Made by a program: the position numbers and the translations under genes | Shown here: in pieces, positions 1-10,447 of the stretch | Numbering within the stretch: the first letter of the stretch is position 1 | Layout of the letters: each line of letters opens with the position of its first letter | The notes under the pieces: model-generated | Told to the model about the DNA's origin: nothing | Seen by the model: only the letters and a program-made list of their open reading frames with translations | Databases searched by the model: none | DNA from: Stenogyne calaminthoides | Lineage: Eukaryota > Streptophyta > Magnoliopsida > Lamiales > Lamiaceae | Assembly: GCA_037126765.1 (NCBI GenBank) | Contig: JBBCBC010000017.1 | Span: 25,659,916 to 25,723,915, forward strand | Direction: 5' to 3' | DNA: 64,000 nucleotides

Positions 1-33
1 GGACCCTACACCAAATGGGTACCTAAGAACTGA
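1..33 (+). other. gag: Last codons of gag and gag/pol stop
   Basis: Codons 1-30 read GPYTKWVPKN and end in TGA at 31-33. The same ending is seen in A' (12181-12183) and B (53943-53945), so this is the true gag C-terminus. The downstream protease is in the same frame as gag across the stop. A pyrimidine-rich stretch ending in TTTTTTAG follows directly and resembles a splice acceptor. Confidence 0.75.
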
Positions 34-90
34 TCTGTTTTTTAGGTAAAGGAAAAGGGCACTGAGCTGAATGAAAACAACATAGCACTG

Positions 91-3000
91 ATGAGTGGAA
101 ATGAGTTGGCTCCAGTTGTATGGTATCTGGATAGTGGATGTTCAAGACATATGACAGGATATAAGCAACTAATCACTGACTATGTTGAGCAAAAAGGCCC
201 TCAGATCACATTTGGAGACAATTCCAAAGGACAAACTGAAGGATATGGAACTCTTGAAGTTGACTCTGTTGATATCCATGGTGTTTCATATGTGTCTGGT
301 CTAAAGCATAACTTGCTTTCTATCAGTCAATTCTGTGAAAAAGGATTCAGTGTTGAGTTCTCAAAGAACTTATGTTATGTAAAAGACAATACTTCACAGA
401 AAATTCTACTGACTGGTACTAGAAAAGGAAATGTGTATCTTGCTAATTGGAGTTCAACTCCTAAAGATACATGTTTGGTTGCAAAAAGTTCCACTGATAC
501 CAGTTGGTTGTGGCACAAAAGAATGAATCACTTAAACTTCAAAACTCTGAACAAACTTGCAAGATTAGCACTTGTGAGGGGGTTACCCAATGAAGTATTC
601 AGTAAAGATCATGTATGTGATGCTTGTCAGAAAGGAAAACAAATCAGAGCATCTCTCAAAAGCAAAGTAGATGTTTCTACTGATAGAATACTACAAATGT
701 TACATATGGATCTCTTTAGTCCAGTAACACCTGTGAGCACTAATGGCAGAAAATATACACTTGTGGTAGTTGATAACTACTCTAGATACACATGGGTCAT
801 ATTCTTACTCAGTAAGAAAGAGACTCAGACAAAACTGCCTGAACTACTGAAAAGGCTCAGTACTGAAAAGAATCTGAGTGTGGTCAAAATCAGATCAGAT
901 AAAGGAACTGAGTTTATCAATCATATCATATCTGATTATTGTGCAGCCAATGGAATAGCTCATGAAATATCAGCTGCAAGGACCCCACAACAGAATGGCG
1001 TTGCTGAAAGAAGAAATAGGACTCTGAAAGAAGCTGGAAGGACAATGATTGCTGAAGCTGATATTCCTAAGAGATTTTGGGCTGAAGCTATCAACACTGC
1101 ATGCTACTCTCAGAACATCTCATGCTGACCAAGAACCAAGGAAAAACTCCATATGAGCTGTGGAATGAAAGGAAGCCTCTTGTTTCCTTCTTTCGTGTGT
1201 TTGGTTGCAAGTGTTTCATACACAATAATGGTAAAGATCAGTTGAAAACTTTTGATAGCAAAGCTGATGAAGGGATATTTTTAGGATATTCTGAAGTCAG
1301 TAAAGCCTTCAGAGTTTACAACTATAGGACTCTTATTGTGGAAGAAACACCTCATGTTGTTTTTGATGAATCTACTTGTGTTCAGAAGAAACAGGAACAT
1401 GACTCAAGAGAATCACCAGACTTAGCCTGAAAAAGAATGATAAAACATCCTCTGAACCTGAAAAGAAGAAGTCAGTCATTTTCTATGAATGGAGTGAATC
1501 AGACTCAGACAAAGAAGTTCAGGATGGAAAAACTCAGGATGGTGAGACTCAGGATGGAAATTCTCCACTGAAGGAAAGCCAACACACTGAAGCTGACCAA
1601 TCTGAACATACAACAGTTCAGACTCAGGTATGTAATGCCGATGAAGATGTGGTCACAGCTGAGGCAAACTCTGAATCTATCAACCAAAGGGGAACAAATG
1701 TCTCTGACAATGTTCTGAATGGAATTTCCCCTGAGGAAGATGATTCTCTTTCTCCTTTTCTGTTGTTCCCTGAATTTAATGAACTACCTGAACCTAACAT
1801 TTCTGATGTTGAGGATACTACTGAAGGGGGAACATCCAGGAGAAAATGGTTGGATAGTCATCCTAAAAGTCAGATTGTGGGTGATCTATCAGATGGTGTC
1901 AAAACAAGAAGGTTCCATGGAGAAAGTGCTTTGTTCTGTTGCTTCCTATCTGAAAAAGAACCTACTGAGATTGAAGAAGCTCTACAAGATTCATTTTGGA
2001 TTACTGCTATGCAAAAAGAGCTGAATCAGTTCTCAAGGAATGAAGTTTGGGAGCTAGTGGATAGACCTAAGAGGCACAATGTGATTGGAACTAAGTGGGT
2101 GTTCAAGAATAAGAGAGATGAAAACAACAACATTGTGAGAAACAAGGCAAGGCTAGTTGCACAAGGTTATTCCCAAGAAGAAGGCTTGGATTATGATGAA
2201 ACCTTTGCACCTGTTGCAAGACTAGAAGCCATCAGATTGTTTCTTGCATATGCTGCCCACATGAAATTCACAGTCTATCAGATGGATGTGAAAAGTGCAT
2301 TTCTGAATGGTGTGCTTAAGGAAGATGTTTATGTAGAACAACCTCCTGATTTCAGACAGAATGGCCAAGTTTACAGGCTCAGGAAAGCCTTGTATGGTCT
2401 TAAGCAAGCACCCCGAGCATGGTATGATACCCTTTCTTAGTTTCTTACTGACCATGATTTTATCAAAGGAACTGTTGATAGGACTTTGTTCAGGATAGAA
2501 GATGGGAAAGACATCTTACTTGTTCAGATTTATGTAGATGATATCATATTTGGATCTCCAAATCATCAGTTGTGTGAAAAGTTTTCTACCCTGATGAAAA
2601 GAAAGTTTGAGATGTCAATGATGGGGGAGATGAATTTCTTTCTTGGACTTCAGGTGAAACAAACTAAGGAAGGAATTTTCATCAATCAAGCAAAATACAC
2701 CAGAGATCTTATTGCAAAGTATGGTGTACAGAATTTCAAGGCAGTTAGAATTCCTATGAATACTAACTACAAGATGGATCCTGATCCTGAAGGCAAATCA
2801 GTAAATCAAACAGATTATAGAGGGATCATTGGATCACTGCTATATCTCACAGCTAGTAGGCCTGATGTTACATTTGCTGTTGGGATATGTGCAAGATACC
2901 AAGCTAATCCTAAGGCTAGTCACATGGAGGCTGCCAAAAAGATTCTGAAATATCTTAAAGGCACTGTGAATAGAGGATTATGGTATCCAGCTGATGATAA

Positions 3001-3478
3001 CCTTGAATTAACTGGTTATTCAGATGCTGATTATGGAGGATGTAGAATTGACAGGAAGTCTACCACAGGAACTTGTCAATTTCTTGGAAGTAAACTGATA
3101 TCATGGTTTTCAAAGAAACAAACCTCAGTAGCAACCAGTACTACTGAAGCTGAATACATGGCTGCAGGAAGCTGTTGTGCACAGATTCTTTGGCTCAGAC
3201 AACAATTGAGGGATTATAAGATTATAGCCAATGAAGTACCTATATTTTGTGATAATAATAGTGCAATTGCTATTACACAAAATCCGGTATTGCACACCAG
3301 ATGTAAGCATGTTGATATCAGACATCACTTCATCAGAGATCATGTTGAGAAGAAAGACATCGGAATGGAGAAAATTCATACTGATAAACAAAGAGCTGAT
3401 ATCTTGACTAAACCTTTGGCTGAATCAAGATTTCAGGAACTATCAGTTGAATTAGGTATGTTGGATCCAGGTGAATAA
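91..3478 (+). pseudogene. pol: Copia pol polyprotein of element A (PR-IN-RT-RH), broken
   Basis: Seen in order: protease motif DSGCSRHMTG near 135-165; GAG-pre-integrase with LWHKRMNHLNF near 510-545 and CDACQKGKQ near 620-645; integrase core with HMDLF, RSDKGTEF and TPQQNGVAERRN (the D, D, E residues are kept); RT with QMDVKSAFLNG near 2280 and YVDDIIFGS near 2530; RNase H with SDADYGG near 3020 and ADILTKPL near 3395. The product would mature gag, integrate cDNA and copy element RNA. Breaks: a one-base loss near 1113-1125 shifts frame inside integrase; a second lesion near 1405-1430 ends the linker after integrase; TAG at 2438-2440 interrupts RT just before the YVDD half. RT and RNase H after 2486 are open to the natural stop at 3478. 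Confidence 0.92.
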
Positions 3479-4133
3479 AGCAAATCTGAAAAATTGAAGG
3501 TTTTCAGATGCATGAATTTTTCTCAGGTTTTTACTGAAAAACTCATGATAAAATTGAAAGTACTGAACACTGAGTCTTGGGAAACTCAGATATCCTGAAG
3601 ATCAGTACTCAGTATTATACTGACCTTTTATGAAGATCAGTACACAGTATTATACTGACATTTTATCAAGGTCAAATCTCAGTAAGACTGATGGAAGAAA
3701 TTAGTCTGAAGAAGTATTGACTCATGCAACACATTTATTGTCTAACTGAATCTCAGTAATCATTGGCAATAAATAACAAAACACCTGAAGGGAATATTTG
3801 GGCGGGACCTTTGAAATCCACGAAGAAAGTCAATGGTCTGCAGGAACATTAATTAAATGCACTGTTCATTAATCACTGATAGGGATAAATTGACGGCTTT
3901 GTATTTGTGAAATTGTCTTTTCATATACCCGATTTAGTCGGTGTTTAATCTCGACCGTCGATTTCTTCATCTTTGCGATTTTCAATAAATCAAAATCCTA
4001 TATCTATTGAAGAATTTCCTTCAAAGCCCGATTCCAAATAACCTTCATCTTCAAACACTCTGCTTCAAAAACTCTCGATTGCCCATAAATTTCTCACCTA
4101 TCTCAAAACCCTTCACCAAGAAATTCTCCAAAA
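3479..4133 (+). promoter_or_regulatory. Spacer between pol and third ORF, possible internal promoter
   Basis: No reading frame of note. The first part is rich in ACTGA/CTCAGTA words. The last 250 bases are alignable by eye with the same place in A' (9820-10447) and B (50163-50760), including a TATA-like stretch about 130 nt before the ATG (CCTATATCTATTG near 3996). Conservation of non-coding sequence at this position suggests a leader and start site for a separate third-ORF transcript. That is inference. Confidence 0.45.
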
Positions 4134-7100
4134 ATGACGCTTTCTGTTTACGACAAACTCGCCATTTCCAATAAACCTTGGTATGAATACGTTGTTTCTC
4201 TCGAAAGCTCATCAAATGCAACTCACGAAGAGGAAGCGTTGCATATGATTCGGTTGGCAAAGCTTACTTGCCAGGTTGCGAATCAACCAGAGGCTGAATA
4301 TGCAAAAGAGGTAATAGAGTTTATCTCTAATTTGAAGTTAGATGATGAGGATTGTATAGAATCGCAGATTATAGTCTCTCATTTAGAGCATAATTCAAAA
4401 TATGTGGATTTTGTTAGGGAATTATATATTATTCCTAAGAATCTTAATGCCATATATGAACTAAGCGATAGAGGTGAAGACCCTACAGTATATATGATGG
4501 CTAGGGAGCAAGAATATCTGGATAGAATTGCAGAGCATCCAAGAAAGTTCGGGTTACTCAATAAAAGGCATTTGAAGCCTAAATATCGAGTATTGCTGGA
4601 CATTGTAAGTAAATGCATCATGAGTAGGTCTGACAACTTTGAATAGATAAGCACGCCTAAGTTGAGGCTAATGGCGGCGATTGAAGATTCACCTACCACG
4701 GCATTCAACTGGTTACACTATTTAATCAAGGTGGTGAGTGATCAAGCAAAACAAGTACAGAAGGTGAATGGGTCTGTTGTTGTCAAAGGAAAGATCCTAC
4801 ATGCAACCAAGATTGCATTCATCTTAGAAATGTGCAGAGAAGAGGAGGACATCTTCGCCAATTCCTCATCCTTTCCAAAGTCAAAAATCCTGTTCAAACC
4901 ACCAACAACAAAGAAGACTTTGAAAGGAAAGAAAGAGAAAAGCTCTAAGTCTCAGGAGGAGACCGCTGAAGAAGGAGCTGTTGAAGCCCAACAAGCCAGG
5001 GGGAAAGCCCTGATGCAAGTGAAAAGGGAGAAGGGAGAAAAACTGAAGAAGAAATCACCGCCCTAAGCTCCTAAAAACTTCAATCCATTATCGAGGAGGA
5101 GGTCAAAATACATCGAGGATATCCTACCAAGGCCAACAAGGGCCGAAATTCCACCGCAGTTCTCGCTCAGTTGTGACAATTCAGCAAAGATCAAGAAACC
5201 GAGGAATGTGTTTTCTCCGAGGTACTCCTAACTTCTCTCGAGCTCGGATAAAATTTCTCGGAAAATCTTCAAGGGACCTCGCTTCCATCGAAAGATACTG
5301 CTCGCACCTCGATCGATCTGAACCTCGAGAACCTTTGATTTTGATGCGCCTCGAAAGTGAACCATTTCTCGATCCCACAGCACCAGAAGACCTCTCTTGC
5401 AATCTGATCCTCATCGACCACGAGAGCCCAAAGTTAAAGAAGGGAGAGGCAGAAGAAACTGAGTGGCGTAGCAAGGGGGAACGATTCATTCTTGATAGGT
5501 ACCGAAATTTGGCGATATCCCCGACCTTCAGGATCTCTTCTTCCGACTCAGAACCACAATCTATATCCTGAATCAGACTCTTCTAGAGATGCTGAATATA
5601 GCCTCCTTCACAGGAGAGGATTGGTGGAATGCTGAGACTGCTGTTCTGACAGAGTTCTCTGGTTTCAGGAAGACAAAGCTCAGAATGAAAAATGCTGATT
5701 TTGATGAGCTAGTCAAGAGGAAAGTAGCTGAGAGAAAGAAAGCTGATATTGATGCCTCCAGTTCTAAAAATCCAGAAGGAGATAAGGATCAAGATAGAGA
5801 GCGTGACAAGCAAGAGGATCCTGAAAATCAATCTTAGATGGAGAAGGAAACTGATGCTGGACAGACTGATATCTCACATCCTCAGACTGAAGTTAGCACT
5901 CTTCAGGCATCTTTTGGCACTATTAAACATTATGCCAAAGCTACTGAAGTTCCTATCTTTAAATCTGTTATGTCTGATATGCAGACTGAGGGTCAGGTGG
6001 AGCACCCAGCTCAGGTGGAAAAAGTTGTACTCACTCCAGAGATTGATCTCAGTCCTATATTGGACAAATTGGAGAAGGTGGTGCCAATGGTGGAGAAAAT
6101 GACTCAATCTGAAGAAACCTTGGCCAGCCAATCTCAAAAGCTGGAAACTCTGAGTTCATCTTCACACATGCTGCAACTACAAACATCTCTTGCTGATAAA
6201 ATGACTACTTTGGAAGGAAAGGTTGATGTAGTCAAAACTGAGCTCAATGCAGAGATGAAGCAGATGTATCAGGAAAGAACAACCTATCTAGAAGCAAAGC
6301 TGGTTGAGAAGAATGATCTAATGATCAAGACAACTGTTGAGGAAATGGGCTCTATGCTCATGACCAAGATGACAGAGATGGTGCATAATGTCTTCTCAAA
6401 TCAGTTTGCACCTCTTTCTGAAGAGTTCTCAATGGCTAAAAATCACATGAGAAGGCTGGAAGATGAGCACGATCAGTTGGCAGGGGAAGTGCAAAGTATA
6501 AGCAAAGAGCAATATCATATGGATACTGCACTTTCTCAACTTCTTCCAAGGTATGGTGCCAAAAAGGGGGAAAGGCCTGGTGGCAAACTAAGTGAGTTGT
6601 TGGCACAAACTTTGAAGAGAAAGGCTCAGAAAGAAGCTGAAGAAAAGATAATTGCTGATGCCTTAAAAGAAGTTGAAGCCACTGAGAAGCTCAAGTTCAA
6701 AGAAGCTGAGAAACCTATCTACACTCAAACTTCTGAGCAAGCTATTCAGGAAATAATTTATGAGAAACTGAGTGATAGAAGGATAATTGAGACAAGCCAA
6801 GCCGGTGAAGAACAAGTCAGACCTGGAAAGAGAAAGGGTGTGGCATTTGTAGAACAAGAGAAGAAGAAAAGAGCTAAAGCTTCTAAGTCTACTCAGAGGA
6901 AATTGATAATAGATTTTGAAGAATCTGAGGAAGAAGCTGAAAAAGAAGTCTTCAATACCAAGAAAGCTCTGAAGACCCTTCAAATTGAAAAAGAGAAGAA
7001 GACTACTGCTTCTTTATCAAGTGTTCCTGTGATCAGGAAAAAGAAAGAAGAAGAGCAGAAAAGAAGAAGTGGTTTCAAGAAGTTTTTGAGCAAAAGAAGG

Positions 7101-7545
7101 GGTACAGAGAAAGCTTAGAAATGGCCGCACATTGACAAATGGATGCCTATTCAATTCAATGATGCATGGGAGGAGATCAAGAGAACCTTCTGGTTCTATT
7201 ACGAGATTCTGAGAGAATGGAAGGGGACAAGCTCAGATAAGAATGAAGCCTTCATAGAGTACTTACTGACTTTCTATCCTAAAGTACCTGCAAAGTTGGA
7301 TCAACTTGGCAGATGAAGGAAATACTCAAATAGTAGCCCCTGGTCCATACACTTACCCAGCTCCTAGACTTGAGAATGGCTATGTGAATGAAACAACCAT
7401 TTCTCAGGAGATTGCTCAGTATGCCATCCAGCTAGGCCTAACAGGAAACAACCCTGACATCATCAAAGCAAGGAATGAATTGAAGAAGAAATACTATGGG
7501 ATGTTCAACCTGGAAGTGCCAGAGGATGAAGTTGAAGAAGACTGA
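4134..7545 (+). pseudogene. Third ORF of element A (so-called env-like), broken
   Basis: Starts MTLSVYDKLAISNKPWYEY and, ignoring lesions, is about 1130 codons. Parts: a helical N-terminal region (4134-~4900), an acidic and lysine-rich middle, a coiled-coil stretch (about 6080-6560), a basic region with KRKG, EKKKRAK and RKKKEEEQKRR (about 6820-7080), and a C-terminal block ending YYGMFNLEVPEDEVEED. B carries the same protein (46624-50162). I see no signal peptide and no membrane helix, so the envelope label used for SIRE1 relatives is not supported here; the basic clusters look more like nuclear or nucleic-acid-binding signals. Lesions: stops at 4646, 5066, 5837 and 7118, several more stops in 5070-5570, and a frameshift near 7285. 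Segment 5078-5560 is unusually CpG-rich and diverged. Confidence 0.8.
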
Positions 7546-7790
7546 AGACTTTTTGTACTTCTGTTTTTGTTTTTGATTTTCATTGTAATCTGTAACTCTT
7601 ATCTTACATCAATAAAAATTTTATCTTTATGCTCAAAGATAATATCTCATTATCTTTTTACATGTCTTTTATGTTTGATATGCCTTGTGTTTTGAAAATG
7701 TTGGAAAATTGACATTTTGGATTGTAATAGACAAACTGAAACCTGAGTATAGGTTAGGTTTTTTTGTAACAAGATGGTTTTGGCATCATC

Positions 7791-7804
7791 AAAAAGGGGG
7801 AAAT
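7791..7804 (+). other. Polypurine tract of element A
   Basis: AAAAAGGGGGAAAT lies directly before the 3' LTR start TGTTGGG. The same tract occurs in C (42133-42146) and B (46364-46377, minus). It is the expected plus-strand primer for reverse transcription. Bases 7546-7790 between it and the third ORF are AT-rich with no gene. Confidence 0.9.
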
Positions 7805-7957
7805 TGTTGGGAGATGAATTTAATAAAGAAGTTTTGATTAGATCCCAAAACCCCTGAGTATGACATGTTCAGGATAATCTTGATAGACTGAGTCAGGATT
7901 CAGTATAGAGTCTTCAGGAAGTTATCTGCACCATGTATAGCCAGCAGATATAGATCA

Positions 7958-8275
7958 GGTTAGATTCTGAAGAAACTGAAGACTCAGTAAAGTTTCTGAA
8001 GAAACTGAAGACTCAGTAAGTAACTGAAGTAACTGAAGACTCAGTAAGTTTCTGAAGACACTGAAGACTAAGTATGTCACTGAAGAAACTGAAGACTCAG
8101 TATGTCACTGAAGACACTGAAGACACTGAAGACTCAGAAGACACTGAAGACTCAGAAGATACTGAAGACTCAGAAGATACTAAAGACTCAGAAGATACTG
8201 AAGACTCAGAAGACACTGAAGACCCAGTAGATACTGAAGACTCAGTAAGACACTGAATACTCAGTATAACCTGAA
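7958..8275 (+). repeat. Minisatellite in LTR U3, unit about 18 bp
   Basis: Degenerate tandem copies of a unit close to GAAGACTCAGAAGACACT, most regular between 8100 and 8235. The phase gives a spurious open frame of Thr-Glu-Asp-Ser repeats. B's LTRs carry fewer, less regular copies at the equivalent place. Confidence 0.85.
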
Positions 8276-8721
8276 TGTTCAGAGGCACTGATTATATATA
8301 TCTGAAGACTACAAAACTGAGAAAAACGCGAATATTCAGAAGAGTAGATATTGCCCAAAACATTCATATGCAGACAAAAGGAACTAAGTCCAAGTGTTGT
8401 TTAAGGTTGTCTCATTCAGAGAGATTGACCAAAAAGAGCCGTTATGCTTGTCTACATTTACTGAAGACAAGAACCAAATCAGAGGAAGACAACACTGTAC
8501 TTTACTGACACTGAAAGCGACAGGACACTGAATCATGTCAGTAGTACTATGTTCCAGACTGCAAAAATTGGTGATTGGCTACATGAATGCATATTTCCTA
8601 AAACATGCAAGGGAGTATTCAAACCCTAAAAATAGCCGTTCATCAAACACCATAAGAGGAAACTCATGAAGCTATCTTCTCCAACGGATAGTTTTTCAAG
8701 AGTGACCTTGGTGAAGTTGCC

Positions 8722-8729
8722 TATAAATA
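8722..8729 (+). promoter_or_regulatory. LTR TATA box of element A
   Basis: TATAAATA in the middle of the LTR, after AT-poor sequence. The same box is at the same place in B's LTRs (45617-45624 and 57567-57574, minus). It probably drives genomic RNA synthesis; since this is the 3' LTR it could read outward into A'. Confidence 0.65.
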
Positions 8730-9717
8730 CTAGTGACCCTTTACATTGAAGGTTACGGGAAATTAAAGCAACTCAAGAGCTCATTCGTATTATTGCAAAT
8801 TGAAGCACTCGAAAAACCTAGAATTTCCCAAGTGTTTCACATTGGAGAGAGCTCATTCACTAAGCCTAGATTGATAAGAAATATCCAAAGCTTAGTAGAG
8901 ATATCCTAGCCTTTAGATTATTCTTATTGTAAAGGATATCTCATCCTAGTTGGAAACCAACCCAAAACCCAAACCCTTTGTTAAGGTAGTTTGTGTGTGT
9001 TTTGTTGGTGAGTTGGAGTTGTAAAGAGTTAGTAAGCTACAATGAGTTAGCTAGAAAACTCTAGAGAAGAAGTTTAGTAAGCTACTTGTGGTAGTCTGAA
9101 CACTCGTGTGTGTTTGAGTTAGTAAGCTGCAGTGAGTCAGCCAGAAAACTCAAGGTAGAAAAGTGAGTAAGTTACAGTGAGTTAGCCAGAAAGCTTTAGG
9201 AACTGGTTAAGGAATTTTTTTGAAGATCAGAGAGAGTGGACGTAGGAGCTTGAGTCTCTGAACCACTATAATTGTTGTGTTGTTTTGCTTTCTGTACTGC
9301 ATTATTATCTGTTGCATGTTTTTCAGTGAAAACATAGTTCACTGATATTCAGTTGTAACCAATCCATTGAACTTGCATCAATTGATCACAACCTTAATCA
9401 CTGTTTTATTAAAAGGAAGATTTTCAGCAAAACTAAAACGAGTATAAACTTTCCGCACACTTGAGTAGCTAGAACAGATAGTTACCAAACTGAACTAACT
9501 CTACTGAGGGTTCAGTAAGATAATTATCTAATCCAACCGACTCAGGATCTCTGATAAAACACAGGCTCAGTTGGGCTAATCTGAAGCTTTTGAAAGCAGC
9601 TCAGGATCATTGTCTCAGTAGACTTTGACTCAGGGCAATCTGTGCTTCTCAGGGCAAAATCATCAGGATAACCTGACCCATCTGACCCCAGTGAAAGAAA
9701 AGTTTTAAAATCACTGA

Positions 9718-9746
9718 ACACGTGTATTCCCCCCCCATACACGTGT
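9718..9746 (+). promoter_or_regulatory. G-box inverted repeat near LTR end
   Basis: ACACGTGTAT (9718-9727) and ATACACGTGT (9737-9746) are perfect 10-bp inverted repeats around a run of C. Each arm contains the palindromic G-box CACGTG. The same structure is kept in B's two LTRs (44594-44621, 56565-56592) and in the fragment at 62123-62151. Confidence 0.8.
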
Positions 9747-9772
9747 GAGACTCATTAGCACAGGGACCAACA

Positions 9773-9819
9773 CAGGGTTTGTTAGAAATGGCGAGTTTGT
9801 CGTAGATAGTGAAAGTCAT
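9773..9819 (-). pseudogene. First 15 codons of third ORF of A', cut by element A
   Basis: The minus strand reads MTFTIYDKLAISNKP from 9819 and then runs into the end of element A's LTR at 9772. Comparison with A (MTLSVYDKLAISNKPW) shows the break lies at the Pro-Trp junction. CAGGG at 9773-9777 is the expected right copy of the 5-bp target duplication. The remainder of this ORF must lie left of the window, beyond A's 5' LTR. Confidence 0.85.
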
Positions 9820-10447
9820 TTTGGGAATTTTGGATTGATTTTGAGAAGTTAGGAATTTTGAGTGCAATCGGAAAATAGGAATATCGAAATTGCAGAGTGT
9901 TTGTGAAGACGAAGGTTTGAAAATATGTTTTGAATGGAGTCTTTGTAATGGGTATATATCTTTTGGGATGATTTTGATCCATGGGTAATCGCGTGAAAAA
10001 CGTAATCAACGGTCACGATTTAACTAGGTTAAAATTGGGTATTTGAAAGGACGATTTTGTAAGTACTAGCCACCAATTTTTATCCTTTTTGGTGAATAAT
10101 GAACAGTGTTTTTACTGTTCCTGCAGATTTGTTGACTTTTCCTCGAGAATTTCAAACGTCCCGCCCATTATTTCCTCAGGTGTTTTGTCATTTATGTCCA
10201 ATGATTTATGAGCATCAGTTAGGTAATAAATGAGGTGCATAAGTCATTAACTTCTTCAGACTAATTTTGACTATCAGTCTTACTGAGTTTTGACCGCGAT
10301 AAAAAGTCAGTGTAATTTTGGGAACTGAACTTAAGGTTACTGTGTTTCCCAAGACTCAGTGGTCAGAACCTTATTTTTATCCTGAGTTTTTCAGTAAAAT
10401 CCTGAAAAAATTCATGCATCTGAAACCTTCAATTTTTCAGATTTGCT
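9820..10447 (-). promoter_or_regulatory. Spacer before third ORF in A'
   Basis: Counterpart of 3479-4133 in A. On the minus strand it has AGATATATACCCATTACAAA (near 9945-9964), matching the TATA-like block of B. No gene is visible in it. Confidence 0.45.

Larger units (their letters stand above)
1..9772 (+). mobile_element. Sirevirus-type Ty1/copia element A, 5' part outside window
   Basis: The order from the left edge is end of gag, protease, GAG-pre-integrase, integrase, RT, RNase H, a spacer, a long third ORF, a polypurine tract and one 3' LTR. Integrase before RT defines Ty1/copia, and a long ORF after pol is typical of the Sirevirus (SIRE1) lineage. The 5' LTR and most of gag lie left of the window. 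The right end (CCAACA) is followed by CAGGG, and the host sequence beyond is the third ORF of a minus-strand relative, so A is nested. The left copy of the target duplication cannot be seen. Several frameshifts and stops make this copy defective. Confidence 0.93.
7805..9772 (+). repeat. 3' LTR of element A, 1968 bp
   Basis: Begins TGTTGGGAGATG after the polypurine tract and ends GGGACCAACA. It matches both LTRs of B over most of its length. It is about 170-200 bp longer than B's LTRs, mainly because of an expanded short-repeat array at 7958-8275. It holds a TATA box (8722-8729), a conserved block around 9233-9270 (GTGGACGTAGGAGCTTGAGT and CTGAACCACTATAA) and a G-box hairpin (9718-9746). Confidence 0.92.

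Noticed and set aside
8074..8256. 60-codon Thr-Glu-Asp-Ser repeat ORF
   Set aside because: It is the phase of the LTR minisatellite; the opposite strand is open for the same reason.
7958..8275. CRISPR-like array
   Set aside because: The repeats are degenerate, without distinct spacers, and lie in an LTR of a plant retroelement.
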